The notes under the pieces are model-generated. The model saw only the letters and a program-made list of their open reading frames with translations, was not told the origin of the DNA and made no database searches. Shown here piece after piece: positions 11,727 to 19,868 of a stretch of 64,000 nt of DNA (position 1 is the stretch's first letter; every line of letters starts with the position of its first letter). Source of the DNA: Pseudodesulfovibrio hydrargyri (GTDB taxonomy: Bacteria; Desulfobacterota; Desulfovibrionia; Desulfovibrionales; Desulfovibrionaceae); NCBI RefSeq assembly GCF_001874525.1, contig NZ_LKAQ01000004.1, forward strand, positions 372,001-436,000. The letters are read 5' to 3'. The translations under genes were made by a program, and so were the position numbers.

Positions 11727-11766
11727 AAAAAAGCTCCCGCCCATTTTTTGAGCGGGAGCCTCTTTT
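11727..11766 (-). terminator. Terminator of the TPR gene
   Basis: The stem GCTCCCGC (11733-11740) / GCGGGAGC (11752-11759) has an A-run on its left, which is a T-run on the minus strand. It also has T-rich sequence on its right, so it may be bidirectional. Confidence 0.8.
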
Positions 11767-11843
11767 TACTCTCTGGACGGGAATGTCCGGGGACGGGCGC
11801 CCGACAACCCTCGAAGCGGTCTTCACGCCCTGATTCTATAGGA

Positions 11844-12788
11844 CTAATCGTCGCTCCCATGGCGTTTGAACTGCACGTAGCCGATGCCGCCGGACCGGGC
11901 GCGGCCGGGTTCCACGGGGCGGCCGACGAGGGTGTCGTCGAGCTTGAGCCTGCCGGACCCGGCGGCCAGGATCTGCCGGGCGCGGGCGGCCACGGCGGGC
12001 GGCACGGGCGGCTTGTCGTAGCGGGCCAGCAGCCGCTCGTCCGCCTCCAGGCCGACCATGAGTTCAAGCAGGTCGTTGGTCACGGTCAGGCCGGGATTGA
12101 ACTTGTGGGACTGGATCAGGTAGTCCAGGGAGCGGGTCCAGTCCTTGTTCTCGTAGTGGGCGCGGGCCAGGTTGTAGAAGAGGTTCTCGTCGTCCTTAAC
12201 GTATTCCAGGGCGCGCAGGAAGAAGGCGATGGCCAGGTCGAACAGGCCGCATTTGCGCAGGACGATTCCCAGGTCGTTGAACAGGAACTGGTCACGGCCC
12301 TCGAAGTGGGCCCCGCTGCGGGCGAGGTCGTTGAACAGGGCGGCGGCCCGGACGGGCTCGCCCTGCTCCAGGTAGACCAGTCCCAGGCCGAACAGGCCGT
12401 TGAACACGCGGCCGTCGATGGTCGAGGCCGGGGCGTCCTCCGGGGTGCCGCGCTCGAGCATGGCCGGAATGACGTGCTCCTCATAGTAGGCCAGTTCGGG
12501 CGAGTACTCCGCGACCAGGTCGTCCAGGGAGATCAGTTCGGCCTCGCCGATGGGTAGGTGGCGGTCGCCGAGCAGGCGGCTGACGAAGTCGTCCTTGCCG
12601 GTCTGCTCCACGAAGCGAAAGGTCAGGCTCTCGTGGGTGCGGCTGTTCGCGCCCATGCCCATCTTCACCGGGGTGGCGGCGGAAAAGACGCAGCGGACCA
12701 GGCCGCCCGCCATGAAGACCCGGCCGGACGGCCCGGCCAGGGACTCCTCTCCGTTATCAAGATGCAGGGCAAAGAAATCGTCGTTCAT
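11844..12788 (-). CDS. TPR-repeat protein of unknown function
   Basis: The 314-residue protein carries tetratricopeptide-like repeats in its middle and C-terminal part: GLFGLGLVYLEQGEPVRAAA, FLFNDLGIVLRKCGLFDLA and LFYNLARAHYENKDWTRSLD are successive helical pairs. The first 70 residues differ and include FMAGGLVRCVFSAATPVKMG, with no known match to name. No signal peptide or membrane segment is evident, so it is probably a cytoplasmic scaffold. It stands alone, with its own terminator downstream. Confidence 0.8.
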   Translation of the reverse strand: MNDDFFALHLDNGEESLAGPSGRVFMAGGLVRCVFSAATPVKMGMGANSRTHESLTFRFVEQTGKDDFVSRLLGDRHLPIGEAELISLDDLVAEYSPELAYYEEHVIPAMLERGTPEDAPASTIDGRVFNGLFGLGLVYLEQGEPVRAAALFNDLARSGAHFEGRDQFLFNDLGIVLRKCGLFDLAIAFFLRALEYVKDDENLFYNLARAHYENKDWTRSLDYLIQSHKFNPGLTVTNDLLELMVGLEADERLLARYDKPPVPPAVAARARQILAAGSGRLKLDDTLVGRPVEPGRARSGGIGYVQFKRHGSDD

Positions 12789-13027
12789 GGACCCTCGGCT
12801 GCGGCTTTGGGCGGAGCCGGAGCGCCCCGCTTGTACTCATGCTTTTCCTTAGCCGGGCGCGGGGGGCGGTGTAAAGCACGGATTTGGCGGACAGGGGTGG
12901 ACACGGCGGCGTTCGGACTTACCTTATGTCCGGGCCGGGGGCGACGTTGCCAGTCCGGTCCTTTTCAGCTATGGAAACCCTCTGCCGGGAGCGCCCGGCC
13001 CATCACAACACCGTTTCGGAGCACGAC

Positions 13028-13273
13028 ATGCCCATTTTCGAATACAAGTGCAATGCATGCGGCAACGAATTCGAGGAACTCGTCTTCGACCGCGACGAAT
13101 GCCCCCCCTGCCCCAAATGCCAGTCCGGGAAGACCGGCAAGCTCATGAGCGCGGTCCGCTCCAAGGTCGGCGGCTTCTCGCCCGACGCGGGCGGCGATTC
13201 GAGCCCGGCGCCCAGCGCGCCCTCGTCCGGCTGCGCGGGCTGTTCCGGCGGCAACTGCTCCAGCTGCGGCTAA
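13028..13273 (+). CDS. FmdB-family zinc ribbon protein
   Basis: Small 81-residue protein that begins [12 protein letters not shown], the hallmark of the FmdB/CxxC_CXXC_SSSS zinc ribbon. Zinc ligands are Cys8, Cys11, Cys28 and Cys31 (CPKC). The tail is rich in Gly, Ser and Cys ([14 protein letters not shown]) and may bind metal as well. FmdB proteins are often called putative regulators, but their function is not established. It lies 49 bases upstream of hemC on the same strand. Confidence 0.88.
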   Translation: MPIFEYKCNACGNEFEELVFDRDECPPCPKCQSGKTGKLMSAVRSKVGGFSPDAGGDSSPAPSAPSSGCAGCSGGNCSSCG

Positions 13274-13322
13274 CCCCCGAGCGCCCTCTTCACACGGTGG
13301 AAGTCACACCATAGGAATCCGC

Positions 13323-14255
13323 ATGAACAAGCTCACCATCGCCACCCGAGGCTCGGCCCTGGCCCTGTGGCAGGCCAACCATATCAAGGACCTGCTCGAG
13401 GCCGAACACCCCGGCCTGACCGTGGACCTGCTCAAGATCAAGACCAAGGGCGACAAGATCCTGGACGTGCCGCTGGCCAAGGTCGGCGGCAAGGGGCTGT
13501 TCGTCAAGGAAATCGAGGAGGCGCTGCTGGACGGCCGCGCCCAGTTGGCGGTCCACTCCATGAAGGACGTGCCCACCGAGCTGCCCGACGGCCTGGAGGT
13601 CGGCATCATCCCGGAGCGCGAGGCGTCCACCGACACCCTGTGCTCGGTCAAATACGCCGGGCTCGAGGAACTGCCCCAGGGCGCGCTGGTCGGAACCTCT
13701 TCCCTGCGCCGCCAGTCCCAGCTCAAGGCGCTGCGGCCGGACCTGCGCATCGAGTCCCTGCGCGGCAACGTCGGCACCCGGGTGCAGAAGCTGCTCGACG
13801 GCGAGTTCGACGCCATCGTCCTGGCCACCGCCGGATTGAAGCGGCTGGGCATGGAGGCCCCGCACATGGAAATCCTCGGCCCCCCGGACTTCCTGCCCGC
13901 CGTGGCCCAGGGCGCGCTGGGCATCGAATTCCACTCCGAGAACCGGGAAGTGCGCGACCTGCTCGCCTTCCTGGACCACGAGCACACCCGGCACCAGGTC
14001 CTGGCCGAACGCGGCTTCCTGACCGGGCTGGACGGCGGCTGCCAGGTGCCTATCGCGGCCTGGTCCGAGATCGACGGCGAGCACCTCCGCCTGACCGGCT
14101 TCGTGGCCGACGTGGACGGGTCCAAGCCCATCCGTCGCATGGTCGAGGGCAGCGTCGAGCACGCCTGGGACCTGGGCATGATCCTGGCCGGACAGGTCCT
14201 GGAAGCGGGCGGCAAGGCCATCCTCGACGCGGTCTACGCCCGGGAAACCAAGTAG
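13323..14255 (+). CDS. hemC: Hydroxymethylbilane synthase (porphobilinogen deaminase)
   Basis: Tetrapyrrole pathway enzyme that joins four porphobilinogen units. The 310-residue chain starts with [13 protein letters not shown], contains [14 protein letters not shown] and [11 protein letters not shown], and carries the dipyrromethane-attachment Cys240 in [12 protein letters not shown]. Length is normal. The product feeds uroporphyrinogen III, the common precursor of sirohaem, haem and cobalamin, which fits the cob genes found elsewhere in the window. Confidence 0.97.
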   Translation: MNKLTIATRGSALALWQANHIKDLLEAEHPGLTVDLLKIKTKGDKILDVPLAKVGGKGLFVKEIEEALLDGRAQLAVHSMKDVPTELPDGLEVGIIPEREASTDTLCSVKYAGLEELPQGALVGTSSLRRQSQLKALRPDLRIESLRGNVGTRVQKLLDGEFDAIVLATAGLKRLGMEAPHMEILGPPDFLPAVAQGALGIEFHSENREVRDLLAFLDHEHTRHQVLAERGFLTGLDGGCQVPIAAWSEIDGEHLRLTGFVADVDGSKPIRRMVEGSVEHAWDLGMILAGQVLEAGGKAILDAVYARETK

Positions 14256-14436
14256 CCCGACCGGCCTGCCCCTCCGGCGGAACTATACATTTCTTTATAT
14301 GAAAAAGATCAGCAAAATAAAGTTGTTGGGCGAGCGCCAGCCGCGCGGTCCGATCCGCCCCCTAAAGGTTTCTCAATATTTACCGATCAAGACGGCAAGG
14401 AATATGTTCAACACTCCATGGAAGGAGGTACGAATC

Positions 14437-14634
14437 ATGGAAGTTGCCGGTTTTGAAGTACAAGGTTCCAACATGGCCGAGCAGATCAAGTCGATCCGCA
14501 AGGTTCGTCTCCAGCGCGAGGTGCTGGAGAATCCCGAAATGGCGCGTGAACTCGTCAAGGTCCAGTCCACGGGCACCTACAACGCCAAGGGCGATCTCGT
14601 CCAGGCGGTATCCACAGACTTGGGGGATGCTTAG
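14437..14634 (+). CDS. Small protein of unknown function
   Basis: A 65-residue protein preceded by a near-perfect ribosome site (AAGGAGG) six bases before the ATG at 14437. A longer frame starts at 14299 but has no comparable site. The sequence is hydrophilic and probably helical (MAEQIKSIRKVRLQREVLEN), with no membrane segment or cysteine. No family was recognised. The strong translation signal and the long hairpin straight after the stop suggest a real, independently expressed small gene. Confidence 0.65.
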   Translation: MEVAGFEVQGSNMAEQIKSIRKVRLQREVLENPEMARELVKVQSTGTYNAKGDLVQAVSTDLGDA

Positions 14635-14641
14635 ACGTGCG

Positions 14642-14711
14642 CGCCAACTCACCCGAAAAGTAAGGGCCGATCAGCAATCTGATCGGCCCTTACTTTTCGG
14701 GTGAGTTGGCG
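14642..14711. terminator. 33-bp perfect hairpin with terminator core
   Basis: Arms 14642-14674 and 14679-14711 are perfect reverse complements over 33 bp, with a CAAT loop. The inner part (AAGGGCCGATCAG with its complement, then ACTTTT) looks like an ordinary terminator for the small gene. The palindrome extends about 18 bp beyond it on each side. Confidence 0.85.
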
Positions 14712-14730
14712 AAGTGGCGGGCGGCTTCCG

Positions 14731-14955
14731 AGCGCGGGGGACTGAGCCGCTGTCGGATGCCGTGCACCCGAATCGCTCCAGGAAATCAAGAATGGATACC
14801 TCCCCGCTAAGTCGGGGGGCCTTTTTTGTTGCGCTCCCGCCCCGCGAAGCGGATAGAAAAAGTTTAGGAAAGGATGGGGATGGGGGTCCGGGGGAAGGGG
14901 AAGGAAAAGCCCTTTTCAAAGGGTTTTCCTTCCCCTTCCCCCGGCCGCCGGAGGC
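14731..14955 (+). repeat. Compound intergenic repeat, copy B
   Basis: A unit of about 225 bp. Block 1 (14731-14780) has GAGCCGCTGT, a hairpin, then GCACCCGAATCGCTCCA. A C/G hairpin with T-run (14812-14826) resembles a terminator. Block 2 has GCGAAGCGGATA and AAAGTTTAGGAA. A long purine/pyrimidine hairpin follows (14890-14942, 19 bp plus one bulged G plus 3 bp), and the 15-mer CCGGCCGCCGGAGGC ends at 14955, against the cobT stop. The same order recurs at 31224-31450. Confidence 0.8.
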
Positions 14956-16022
14956 TACCTGCTTTCCGACACGCCGGCGGAGGCGAAGGTGGCCATCTGG
15001 TTATAAATGTTGGCGGCGGCGCGGACGAGGAACATGGCGCAGGCCGCGCCGGTGCCTTCGCCGAGGCGGAAGCCGAGGTGGAGGTAGGGAGTGAGCCCCA
15101 TGGCCTGGACCACGGCGCTGTAACCGGGTTCGGCCGAGGCGTGACTGAGCAGGCAGTAGTCCTTGACCGCGGGGTGGATCTTCCAGGCGGCCAGGTAGGC
15201 GGCGGTGGAGATGAAACCGTCCACGCAGACGAGCTGGCGGTTTTTGGCCCCGCCCAGGATCAGCCCGGCCAGGGCGGCGATCTCCAGGCCGCCCAGCGCG
15301 GCGAGGATATCGACGGGATCGCCGGACTCGACAACCTGGTTGTTGGCCTCAAGGCCGCGCCGGATGACGGCGGTCTTGGCCGCCAGGCTGCCTTCGGGCA
15401 ACCCCGCGCCCGGACCGGTCAGCCCGGCGGGATCGAGGCCGAGGTGCGCGGCGTACAGGGCCGTGGACGGCGTGGTGTTGGAGATGCCCATCTCGCCGGT
15501 GCCGAGCACCTTGACGCCGTCCTTGTGGGCGCGGTCGGCCAGGGACACGCCGAGCATGAGCGCCTCCAGGCATTGTTCGCGGGTCATGGCCGGACCCTCG
15601 GCCAGGTTGGCCGTGCCGGGCGCGACCTTGGCCTGGATCAGGGCCGGGTGCTCGTCGAACGTCCCGCCGCAGCAGCCCGCGTCCACCACGAAGAGCTCGG
15701 CCCCCACGGTCTTGGCCAGGACGTTGATGCCCGCGCCGTCGGCCAGGAAATTGAGGACCATCTGGCGGGTGACCTCCTGGGGATAGGGCGACACGCCCTC
15801 GGCGTTGACGCCGTGATCCCCGGCCACGGTGTATATCCGCATGGGGTCGGCCTGGGGCGGCTTCCCGCCCTGGATGAGGAAAAGCTGCAGGGCCAGCGCC
15901 TCGAGGCGGCCGAGGCTGCCCACGGGCTTGGTCAGGTTGTCGAGATGGGCCTGGCCCTCGGCCTCGGGCGTACGGTCCACAGGGGAAATTTCGTCGAGTA
16001 TGCGCTTGAATGCTGTTTCCAT
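14955..16022 (-). CDS. cobT: Nicotinate-nucleotide-dimethylbenzimidazole phosphoribosyltransferase
   Basis: Activates the lower ligand of cobalamin by transferring phosphoribose from nicotinate mononucleotide to dimethylbenzimidazole or a related base. The 355-residue protein shows LTKPVGSLGRLE near the N-terminus, TVAGDHGVNAEGVSPYP, ADGAGINVLAKTV, GEMGISNTT and the C-terminal FRLGEGTGAA with the catalytic Glu of the family. The start at 16022 is set by AAGGAA upstream; an upstream extension of 24 codons in the same frame looks spurious. It stands apart from the other cob genes in the window and stops exactly at an intergenic repeat. Confidence 0.96.
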   Translation of the reverse strand: METAFKRILDEISPVDRTPEAEGQAHLDNLTKPVGSLGRLEALALQLFLIQGGKPPQADPMRIYTVAGDHGVNAEGVSPYPQEVTRQMVLNFLADGAGINVLAKTVGAELFVVDAGCCGGTFDEHPALIQAKVAPGTANLAEGPAMTREQCLEALMLGVSLADRAHKDGVKVLGTGEMGISNTTPSTALYAAHLGLDPAGLTGPGAGLPEGSLAAKTAVIRRGLEANNQVVESGDPVDILAALGGLEIAALAGLILGGAKNRQLVCVDGFISTAAYLAAWKIHPAVKDYCLLSHASAEPGYSAVVQAMGLTPYLHLGFRLGEGTGAACAMFLVRAAANIYNQMATFASAGVSESR

Positions 16023-16171
16023 TGTGCGTTCCTTACTGATGATTTTCGGTCCGGGAGGCATACACCGCGAGCCCGGGGAATGTAAACCCGGCAAGGTCGT
16101 TGCGGCAGCGGGCTTCCCGTGCTATACGCACGGAAACACTTGCCAATTTTCTTCGCAATCAGGATAGGGCC

Positions 16172-16999
16172 ATGAACCGGGAACGCTGTCTCATCCACGC
16201 CAACTGCCAGGGCGAGCCGCTGCTCAAGCGGCTGAACCGCTGCCCCGCGTTCCGCGACCGGTACGAGTGCCGCCTGTACACCAACTACGTGCGCGAACCT
16301 GTCCCGGAGGCGGACCTGGCCCGTTGCGACCTGTTCCTGTACCAGCACCTGGGCCCCAACTGGGGCGAGCTGGCCTCGGCATCGCTCATGGGCAAACTGC
16401 CGGACCACGCCCGGACCCTGTGCATCCCGAACATGTTCTTCAAGGGGTACTGGCCCACCTGGTCGGGCCGGGCTGGGTTCGACTACCGCTGCGAGCTGCT
16501 CGACGGCTACATCGACGCCGGGTTGTCCACGGACGAGATCATCCTGCTCTACCTGCGCGCCGACCTGGCCGCCAAGCTCGACCTGGAGGCGCTCATGCGG
16601 GCCACCCTGCAACGCGAGCGCGAGCGGGAGGCGCACACCCCGGTCAAATACATGGCCCTCATCGAGGAGCGCCACGGCCTGGAACCGCTGTTCAACACGG
16701 TCAACCATCCGGGCGCGCCGCTCATGGACCACGCCGCGCGCGGCGTGCTGCGCGAACTCGGCCTGCCCGGGCCGGACGAGGCCGCCCTGTCCGCGCTGGG
16801 CGACCCGTTCCCGGACTTCGAGCAGCCCATCCACCCGTCCGTGGCCGCCTTCTTCGGCTGGGACTTCGCCGGGCCGGACCGCCGCTACGAGGTCTACGGC
16901 CGCAAGCTGTCCTTCGCCGCCTGGACCGCCAACTACGTCCACGCCCGCCAGCACGGCGTGACCGACTTCATCGGGTTCCTGCAAGGGGCCGAGGGGTAG
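16172..16999 (+). CDS. WcbI-like polysaccharide biosynthesis protein
   Basis: The 275-residue protein begins CLIHANCQGEPLLKRL, matching the WcbI family, whose founding member is a putative acetyltransferase of capsule synthesis. Conserved features include YQHLGPNWGE, a FFKGYWPTW segment, and HPGAPLMDH and IHPSVAAFFGWDF near the end. No signal peptide or transmembrane segment is seen. The gene is alone, not in a sugar cluster, so its glycan target is unclear. The ATG at 16172 was chosen because the family similarity starts there; an in-frame ATG at 16100 lacks a ribosome site. Confidence 0.75.
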   Translation: MNRERCLIHANCQGEPLLKRLNRCPAFRDRYECRLYTNYVREPVPEADLARCDLFLYQHLGPNWGELASASLMGKLPDHARTLCIPNMFFKGYWPTWSGRAGFDYRCELLDGYIDAGLSTDEIILLYLRADLAAKLDLEALMRATLQREREREAHTPVKYMALIEERHGLEPLFNTVNHPGAPLMDHAARGVLRELGLPGPDEAALSALGDPFPDFEQPIHPSVAAFFGWDFAGPDRRYEVYGRKLSFAAWTANYVHARQHGVTDFIGFLQGAEG

Positions 17000-17318
17000 C
17001 GCCCACTTTCTGACGACATCAAATCAGGCTAGGAAAGCCGCTTCGCGGCATTTTGGTGATTTCGCCTTGATTCGCCCCGTCCTGGGGCTCACCCCTTCGG
17101 GGCGCCGGGAAACCCGGCGTCCAAATCCGCTGTCCTGCGGATTTGTCGGCGGGCAGCGGCAGATCTTGGCGATTCTTCGAGCCTTAGATATGGCGACAGC
17201 AGCGATAGGGTTCGCACCCTTGCATCCCTTTTTTGCGCCTGCGGCGCAGGGATCGATTATTAAGTTTTATTAAGGGGTGTCCGATAGGGAGTGTACGCGA
17301 CCATCACGGAGGAAGGTC
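17000..17318 (+). other. Intergenic array of six small hairpins
   Basis: No gene is seen. Six short stems occur in series: GCCGC/GCGGC (17037-17049), GCCCC/GGGGC (17074-17088), CCCC/GGGG (17092-17102), CGCCGGG/CCCGGCG with an AAA loop (17103-17119), AAATCCGC/GCGGATTT (17123-17144), and TGCGCC/GGCGCA (17234-17248). The first has a short T-run and may end the WcbI-like gene. Confidence 0.6.
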
Positions 17319-17675
17319 ATGTACATACGAATGGACACCACACAGGTCGAGGGCGGATCGGTCTTCGGGCCGCTGCCCGAGGAGGACGCGCGGGAGCGGG
17401 CCATGCACTGGCCCGGCGACGTCGTGGACATCTCCGAGGAGGCGGTCAAGGCCTTCCGCGAGGCGGCCATCGAGCCGATCAAGAACGGGACCTTCACCCT
17501 GGAGCGGCTGGAGGCGCGCATCAACACCGTCCGCGCCGAGATCGCCCAGATCTGGGGCTCGGCCCTGCCCGACCACGAAAAGCACATGCAGATATCGGCC
17601 CGCGAAAACGAGATATCCCTGCTCCAGGCGGGCCAGTTCACCTTTGCCAAGGCGGGGTTCGCGCTGTCGGTCTAG
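17319..17675 (+). CDS. Small hypothetical protein
   Basis: A 118-residue protein with ATG at 17319, preceded by GGAGGAAGG. The sequence is acidic and soluble (PLPEEDARERAMHWPGDVVDISEEAVKAF is part of its N-terminal region) and predicted mostly helical, with a long amphipathic helix around LERLEARINTVRAEIAQIWG. It has no cysteine, signal peptide or membrane segment. No family was recognised. The following gene converges on it three bases after its stop. Confidence 0.6.
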   Translation: MYIRMDTTQVEGGSVFGPLPEEDARERAMHWPGDVVDISEEAVKAFREAAIEPIKNGTFTLERLEARINTVRAEIAQIWGSALPDHEKHMQISARENEISLLQAGQFTFAKAGFALSV

Positions 17676-17678
17676 GGA

Positions 17679-17930
17679 CTACGGCTTGCAAATCTTGCAT
17701 GGTCGGAACCCGGCCTTCAGGGCCGCCTGCCGCGTGGCGAAGTACACCACGCAGTTCTTACAGTTGTAGTAGCGGCAGCCCGGCCGGTGAAAGATGTGCG
17801 AATTGCGGTTGCCGTGATATTCGGCCGCGGCCACGGTCAGCGGTTCGCCCCGGACCGCTGACCGTTCACCGGCCGCCGACCCTGCGGCCAGCAGGAGCAG
17901 AAAGAGCGCACAGACATACAGCTTTTTCAT
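17679..17930 (-). CDS. Secreted Ada-like metal-binding domain protein
   Basis: An 83-residue protein with a signal peptide (MKKLYVCALFLLLLAAGSAA) and a C-terminal half resembling the zinc-binding domain of the Ada DNA-repair protein: NRNSHIFHRPGCRYY, then VYFATRQAALKAGFRPCKICKP. Candidate ligands are Cys52, Cys57 or Cys60, Cys78 and Cys81. In secreted proteins this module also occurs next to nuclease domains, but no catalytic domain is present here. The function is unknown. Confidence 0.75.
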   Translation of the reverse strand: MKKLYVCALFLLLLAAGSAAGERSAVRGEPLTVAAAEYHGNRNSHIFHRPGCRYYNCKNCVVYFATRQAALKAGFRPCKICKP

Positions 17931-17969
17931 GCCTCCCTCCTACTCCCGGAAAGAGGAAAAATCCAGACC

Positions 17970-18013
17970 GCGCAAAAAGGCCGCCGGAACTGCTTCCGGC
18001 GGCCTTTTTGCGC
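17970..18013. terminator. Bidirectional terminator (20-bp perfect stem)
   Basis: Arms 17970-17989 and 17994-18013 are perfectly complementary, with a CTGC loop. A-runs and T-runs lie inside the arms, so the hairpin can end the YkgJ-aroK-pyrR operon on the minus strand. Confidence 0.88.
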
Positions 18014-18025
18014 TTCTTCCCTATG

Positions 18026-18628
18026 CTATTTCAGTCTCGGCGGGCCGAGCACGATCATCTCGGCGATGGTGTGGTCCACCTTGGGGAGCGCGCGCAGGTT
18101 CTTGCCCACGAACTGCATCTCGAGCAAGACCAAGTCCTTGTACATGGGAGTGCGGTCCACGGTGGGCACGTCCTCCATGCCCTCGGTCAATTCCTGGCAG
18201 CGGTAGCAGCCCGGGAAGCGGACCTCCTGGCCCGTGTGGCGGGTCAGCAGGTTGGGCACGCCATGCATGCGGCAGATCATCAGCCGGTGCTCGTACAGGC
18301 CGCAGACGCCCTGCTTCTCGTCGATGTTCAGCGGGCACATGACATGCGGGCGCTCGCCGCGCGACAGGGCTGCCTGGGCCTGGGCCACGTAGTCGCGCGC
18401 CCGGTCCTTGATCTCTTCGAGCCGGTCGGCCGGGAGCTTGTTCAAGCCCTCCCACATGTAGGCCCACTCCACATAGGTGTGGTGCTGAAAAAAGGACAGG
18501 CAACAATTGTCGGTGCAGCCCTCGCAGGTCATGCCGATGGGGCCGGCCGCCTCGTCGTAGCGGGCGACCATCTTGTCGTATATGGCGGCCAACTTGCGGA
18601 AGGCGGCCTTGGGGGTCAGTTTGTTCAT
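18026..18628 (-). CDS. YkgJ-family cysteine cluster protein
   Basis: A 200-residue protein with the CxxCxxxCC arrangement Cys35, Cys38, Cys42 and Cys43 (CEGCTDNCC), plus later cysteines in CPLNIDEKQGVCGLYEHRLMIC and CYRC. This is the YkgJ/CxxCxxCC zinc- or iron-chelating family, of unknown biochemical role. The start overlaps the shikimate kinase stop by four bases (ATGA), so translation is coupled. A second, unrelated-position YkgJ protein is encoded at 42337-43149. Confidence 0.82.
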   Translation of the reverse strand: MNKLTPKAAFRKLAAIYDKMVARYDEAAGPIGMTCEGCTDNCCLSFFQHHTYVEWAYMWEGLNKLPADRLEEIKDRARDYVAQAQAALSRGERPHVMCPLNIDEKQGVCGLYEHRLMICRMHGVPNLLTRHTGQEVRFPGCYRCQELTEGMEDVPTVDRTPMYKDLVLLEMQFVGKNLRALPKVDHTIAEMIVLGPPRLK

Positions 18629-19161
18629 GCGATGTCGAGGTGTTGAAGGATGATGTCCACGCACTCGTCGGGCGCGCACTGGTCCGTGCGGACCGTCAGG
18701 TCGGCGGCCTCGCGGTACAACGGCAACCGCTCGCTGTAAAGGTCGCGCATGGTCTTGCCCGGGCCGATGGCCAGCCCCCGGTTCTCGCCGTCGCCCACGC
18801 GCTCGATGAAGGTGGCCTCGTCGATGTCCAGCAGGACCACCGGGCCGAGTCGCTTGAGCCGCTTCACGGCCCTGGGGCCGTAGATGACCGAGCCGCCCGT
18901 GGAGATGACCGTGCGCGTCAGGTTCAAATCCGAGACCAGCCCCTCCTCGATGCGCAGGAAATCGTCCAGCCCGTAGGTGTCCATGATCGCCTGGAGGCTC
19001 AGTCCGTAATAGGACTCCATGTAGCGGTCCGTGTCCAGCTGGCCCCAGCCGAGCCGTTTGGCCAGCAGCCCGCCCAGGGTGGACTTGCCCGCCCCGGCCA
19101 TGCCCACCAGGGTGACGCACGGCTGGCTGACCGCTTCCCGCTTGATCGGCGTGAAGGCCAT
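18625..19161 (-). CDS. aroK: Shikimate kinase
   Basis: Phosphorylates shikimate with ATP in aromatic amino-acid synthesis. The 178-residue protein has a P-loop G20-M-A-G-A-G-K26-S-T, the DTDRYME segment with shikimate-binding Asp, and VISTGGSVIYGPRA, the conserved Gly-Gly-Ser region. Two or more aroK-like genes are common in this group, so this copy may be specialised. It lies two bases after pyrR and overlaps the next gene, in one operon. The longer upstream open frame overlaps pyrR and is not real. Confidence 0.88.
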   Translation of the reverse strand: MAFTPIKREAVSQPCVTLVGMAGAGKSTLGGLLAKRLGWGQLDTDRYMESYYGLSLQAIMDTYGLDDFLRIEEGLVSDLNLTRTVISTGGSVIYGPRAVKRLKRLGPVVLLDIDEATFIERVGDGENRGLAIGPGKTMRDLYSERLPLYREAADLTVRTDQCAPDECVDIILQHLDIA

Positions 19162-19163
19162 GC

Positions 19164-19709
19164 CTACTCGCCCCGGACCAGGCAGACCCGGTCCTCGCCG
19201 TCGCGCTCGTTGACCAGCACGTTGACGTGCTCGTCGCCCAGGGTGTCCAGCTTCTTGCCCACGTAGTCCGCCTGAATGGGCAGCTCGCGGTGGCCCCGGT
19301 CCACCAGGACAAGCAGCTCCACCCGTTTGGGGCGGCCGTAGTCGAGGATGGCCTCCAGCGCGGCGCGCACCGTGCGGCCGGAATAGAGCACGTCGTCCAC
19401 CAGCACGATGGATTTGCCCTCCACCTCGAAGCCGATCTCCGAACAGTTGATGGTCGGGGCCAGCTCCAGGTTGGTGGTCCAGTCGTCGCGGTACAGGTTG
19501 ATGTCGAGCTTGCCCAGCGGGACCTTGCGGCCCAGGCGCTCGTCCAGGAGCAGTTTCAGCCGCTCGGCCAGGTCCGCGCCCCGGCGCTGGATGCCCAGAA
19601 TGGCCAGGGACTCGTCGTCGCCCCGGCGCTCGTAAATCTCGACGGCCAGCCGCTCCAGGGTCCGGCTCATCTCCTTGTCGGACAATATGGTGCCGCAGTC
19701 TTTCATCAT
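19164..19709 (-). CDS. pyrR: PyrR bifunctional pyrimidine regulator / uracil phosphoribosyltransferase
   Basis: A 181-residue phosphoribosyltransferase-fold protein. The PRPP loop VLVDDVLYSGRT is at residues 102-113, followed by RPKRVELLVLVDRGHRELPIQADYVGK, which is specific for PyrR rather than hypoxanthine phosphoribosyltransferase. In other bacteria PyrR binds pyr mRNA; no pyrimidine gene or attenuator is visible here, so only the enzyme role is safe to infer. It is the first gene of the operon with aroK and the YkgJ gene. Confidence 0.9.
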   Translation of the reverse strand: MMKDCGTILSDKEMSRTLERLAVEIYERRGDDESLAILGIQRRGADLAERLKLLLDERLGRKVPLGKLDINLYRDDWTTNLELAPTINCSEIGFEVEGKSIVLVDDVLYSGRTVRAALEAILDYGRPKRVELLVLVDRGHRELPIQADYVGKKLDTLGDEHVNVLVNERDGEDRVCLVRGE

Positions 19710-19868
19710 CTCGGCCTCGCATGGCTTAGCGGTTGAAGGAACATAGGAAATTAGCCCATCGCCAAGGGGTGGTCAACTCCGCCCCCGGCCTGCGCCTTCT
19801 TTCGATTTGACAAAGGGTGTTATTGATCTTACCTCTTCTTCTCCCGACCCAAATTAGGAGGCATTATA

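Noticed and set aside
13163..13273. Selenocysteine or cysteine-rich metallothionein in the FmdB tail
   Set aside because: No TGA interrupts the frame, and Gly/Ser/Cys-rich tails are common in FmdB proteins.
14750..14785. A tRNA-like ending (CACCCGAATCGCTCCA)
   Set aside because: No acceptor stem, D-arm or anticodon arm could be folded around it. The same block recurs at 31224 and 21203, so it was treated as a repeat instead.
16023..16171. A cobalamin riboswitch upstream of cobT
   Set aside because: The typical B12-box sequence and long folded leader are absent. The same holds for the short regions upstream of the CobD-CobQ and cobS genes.
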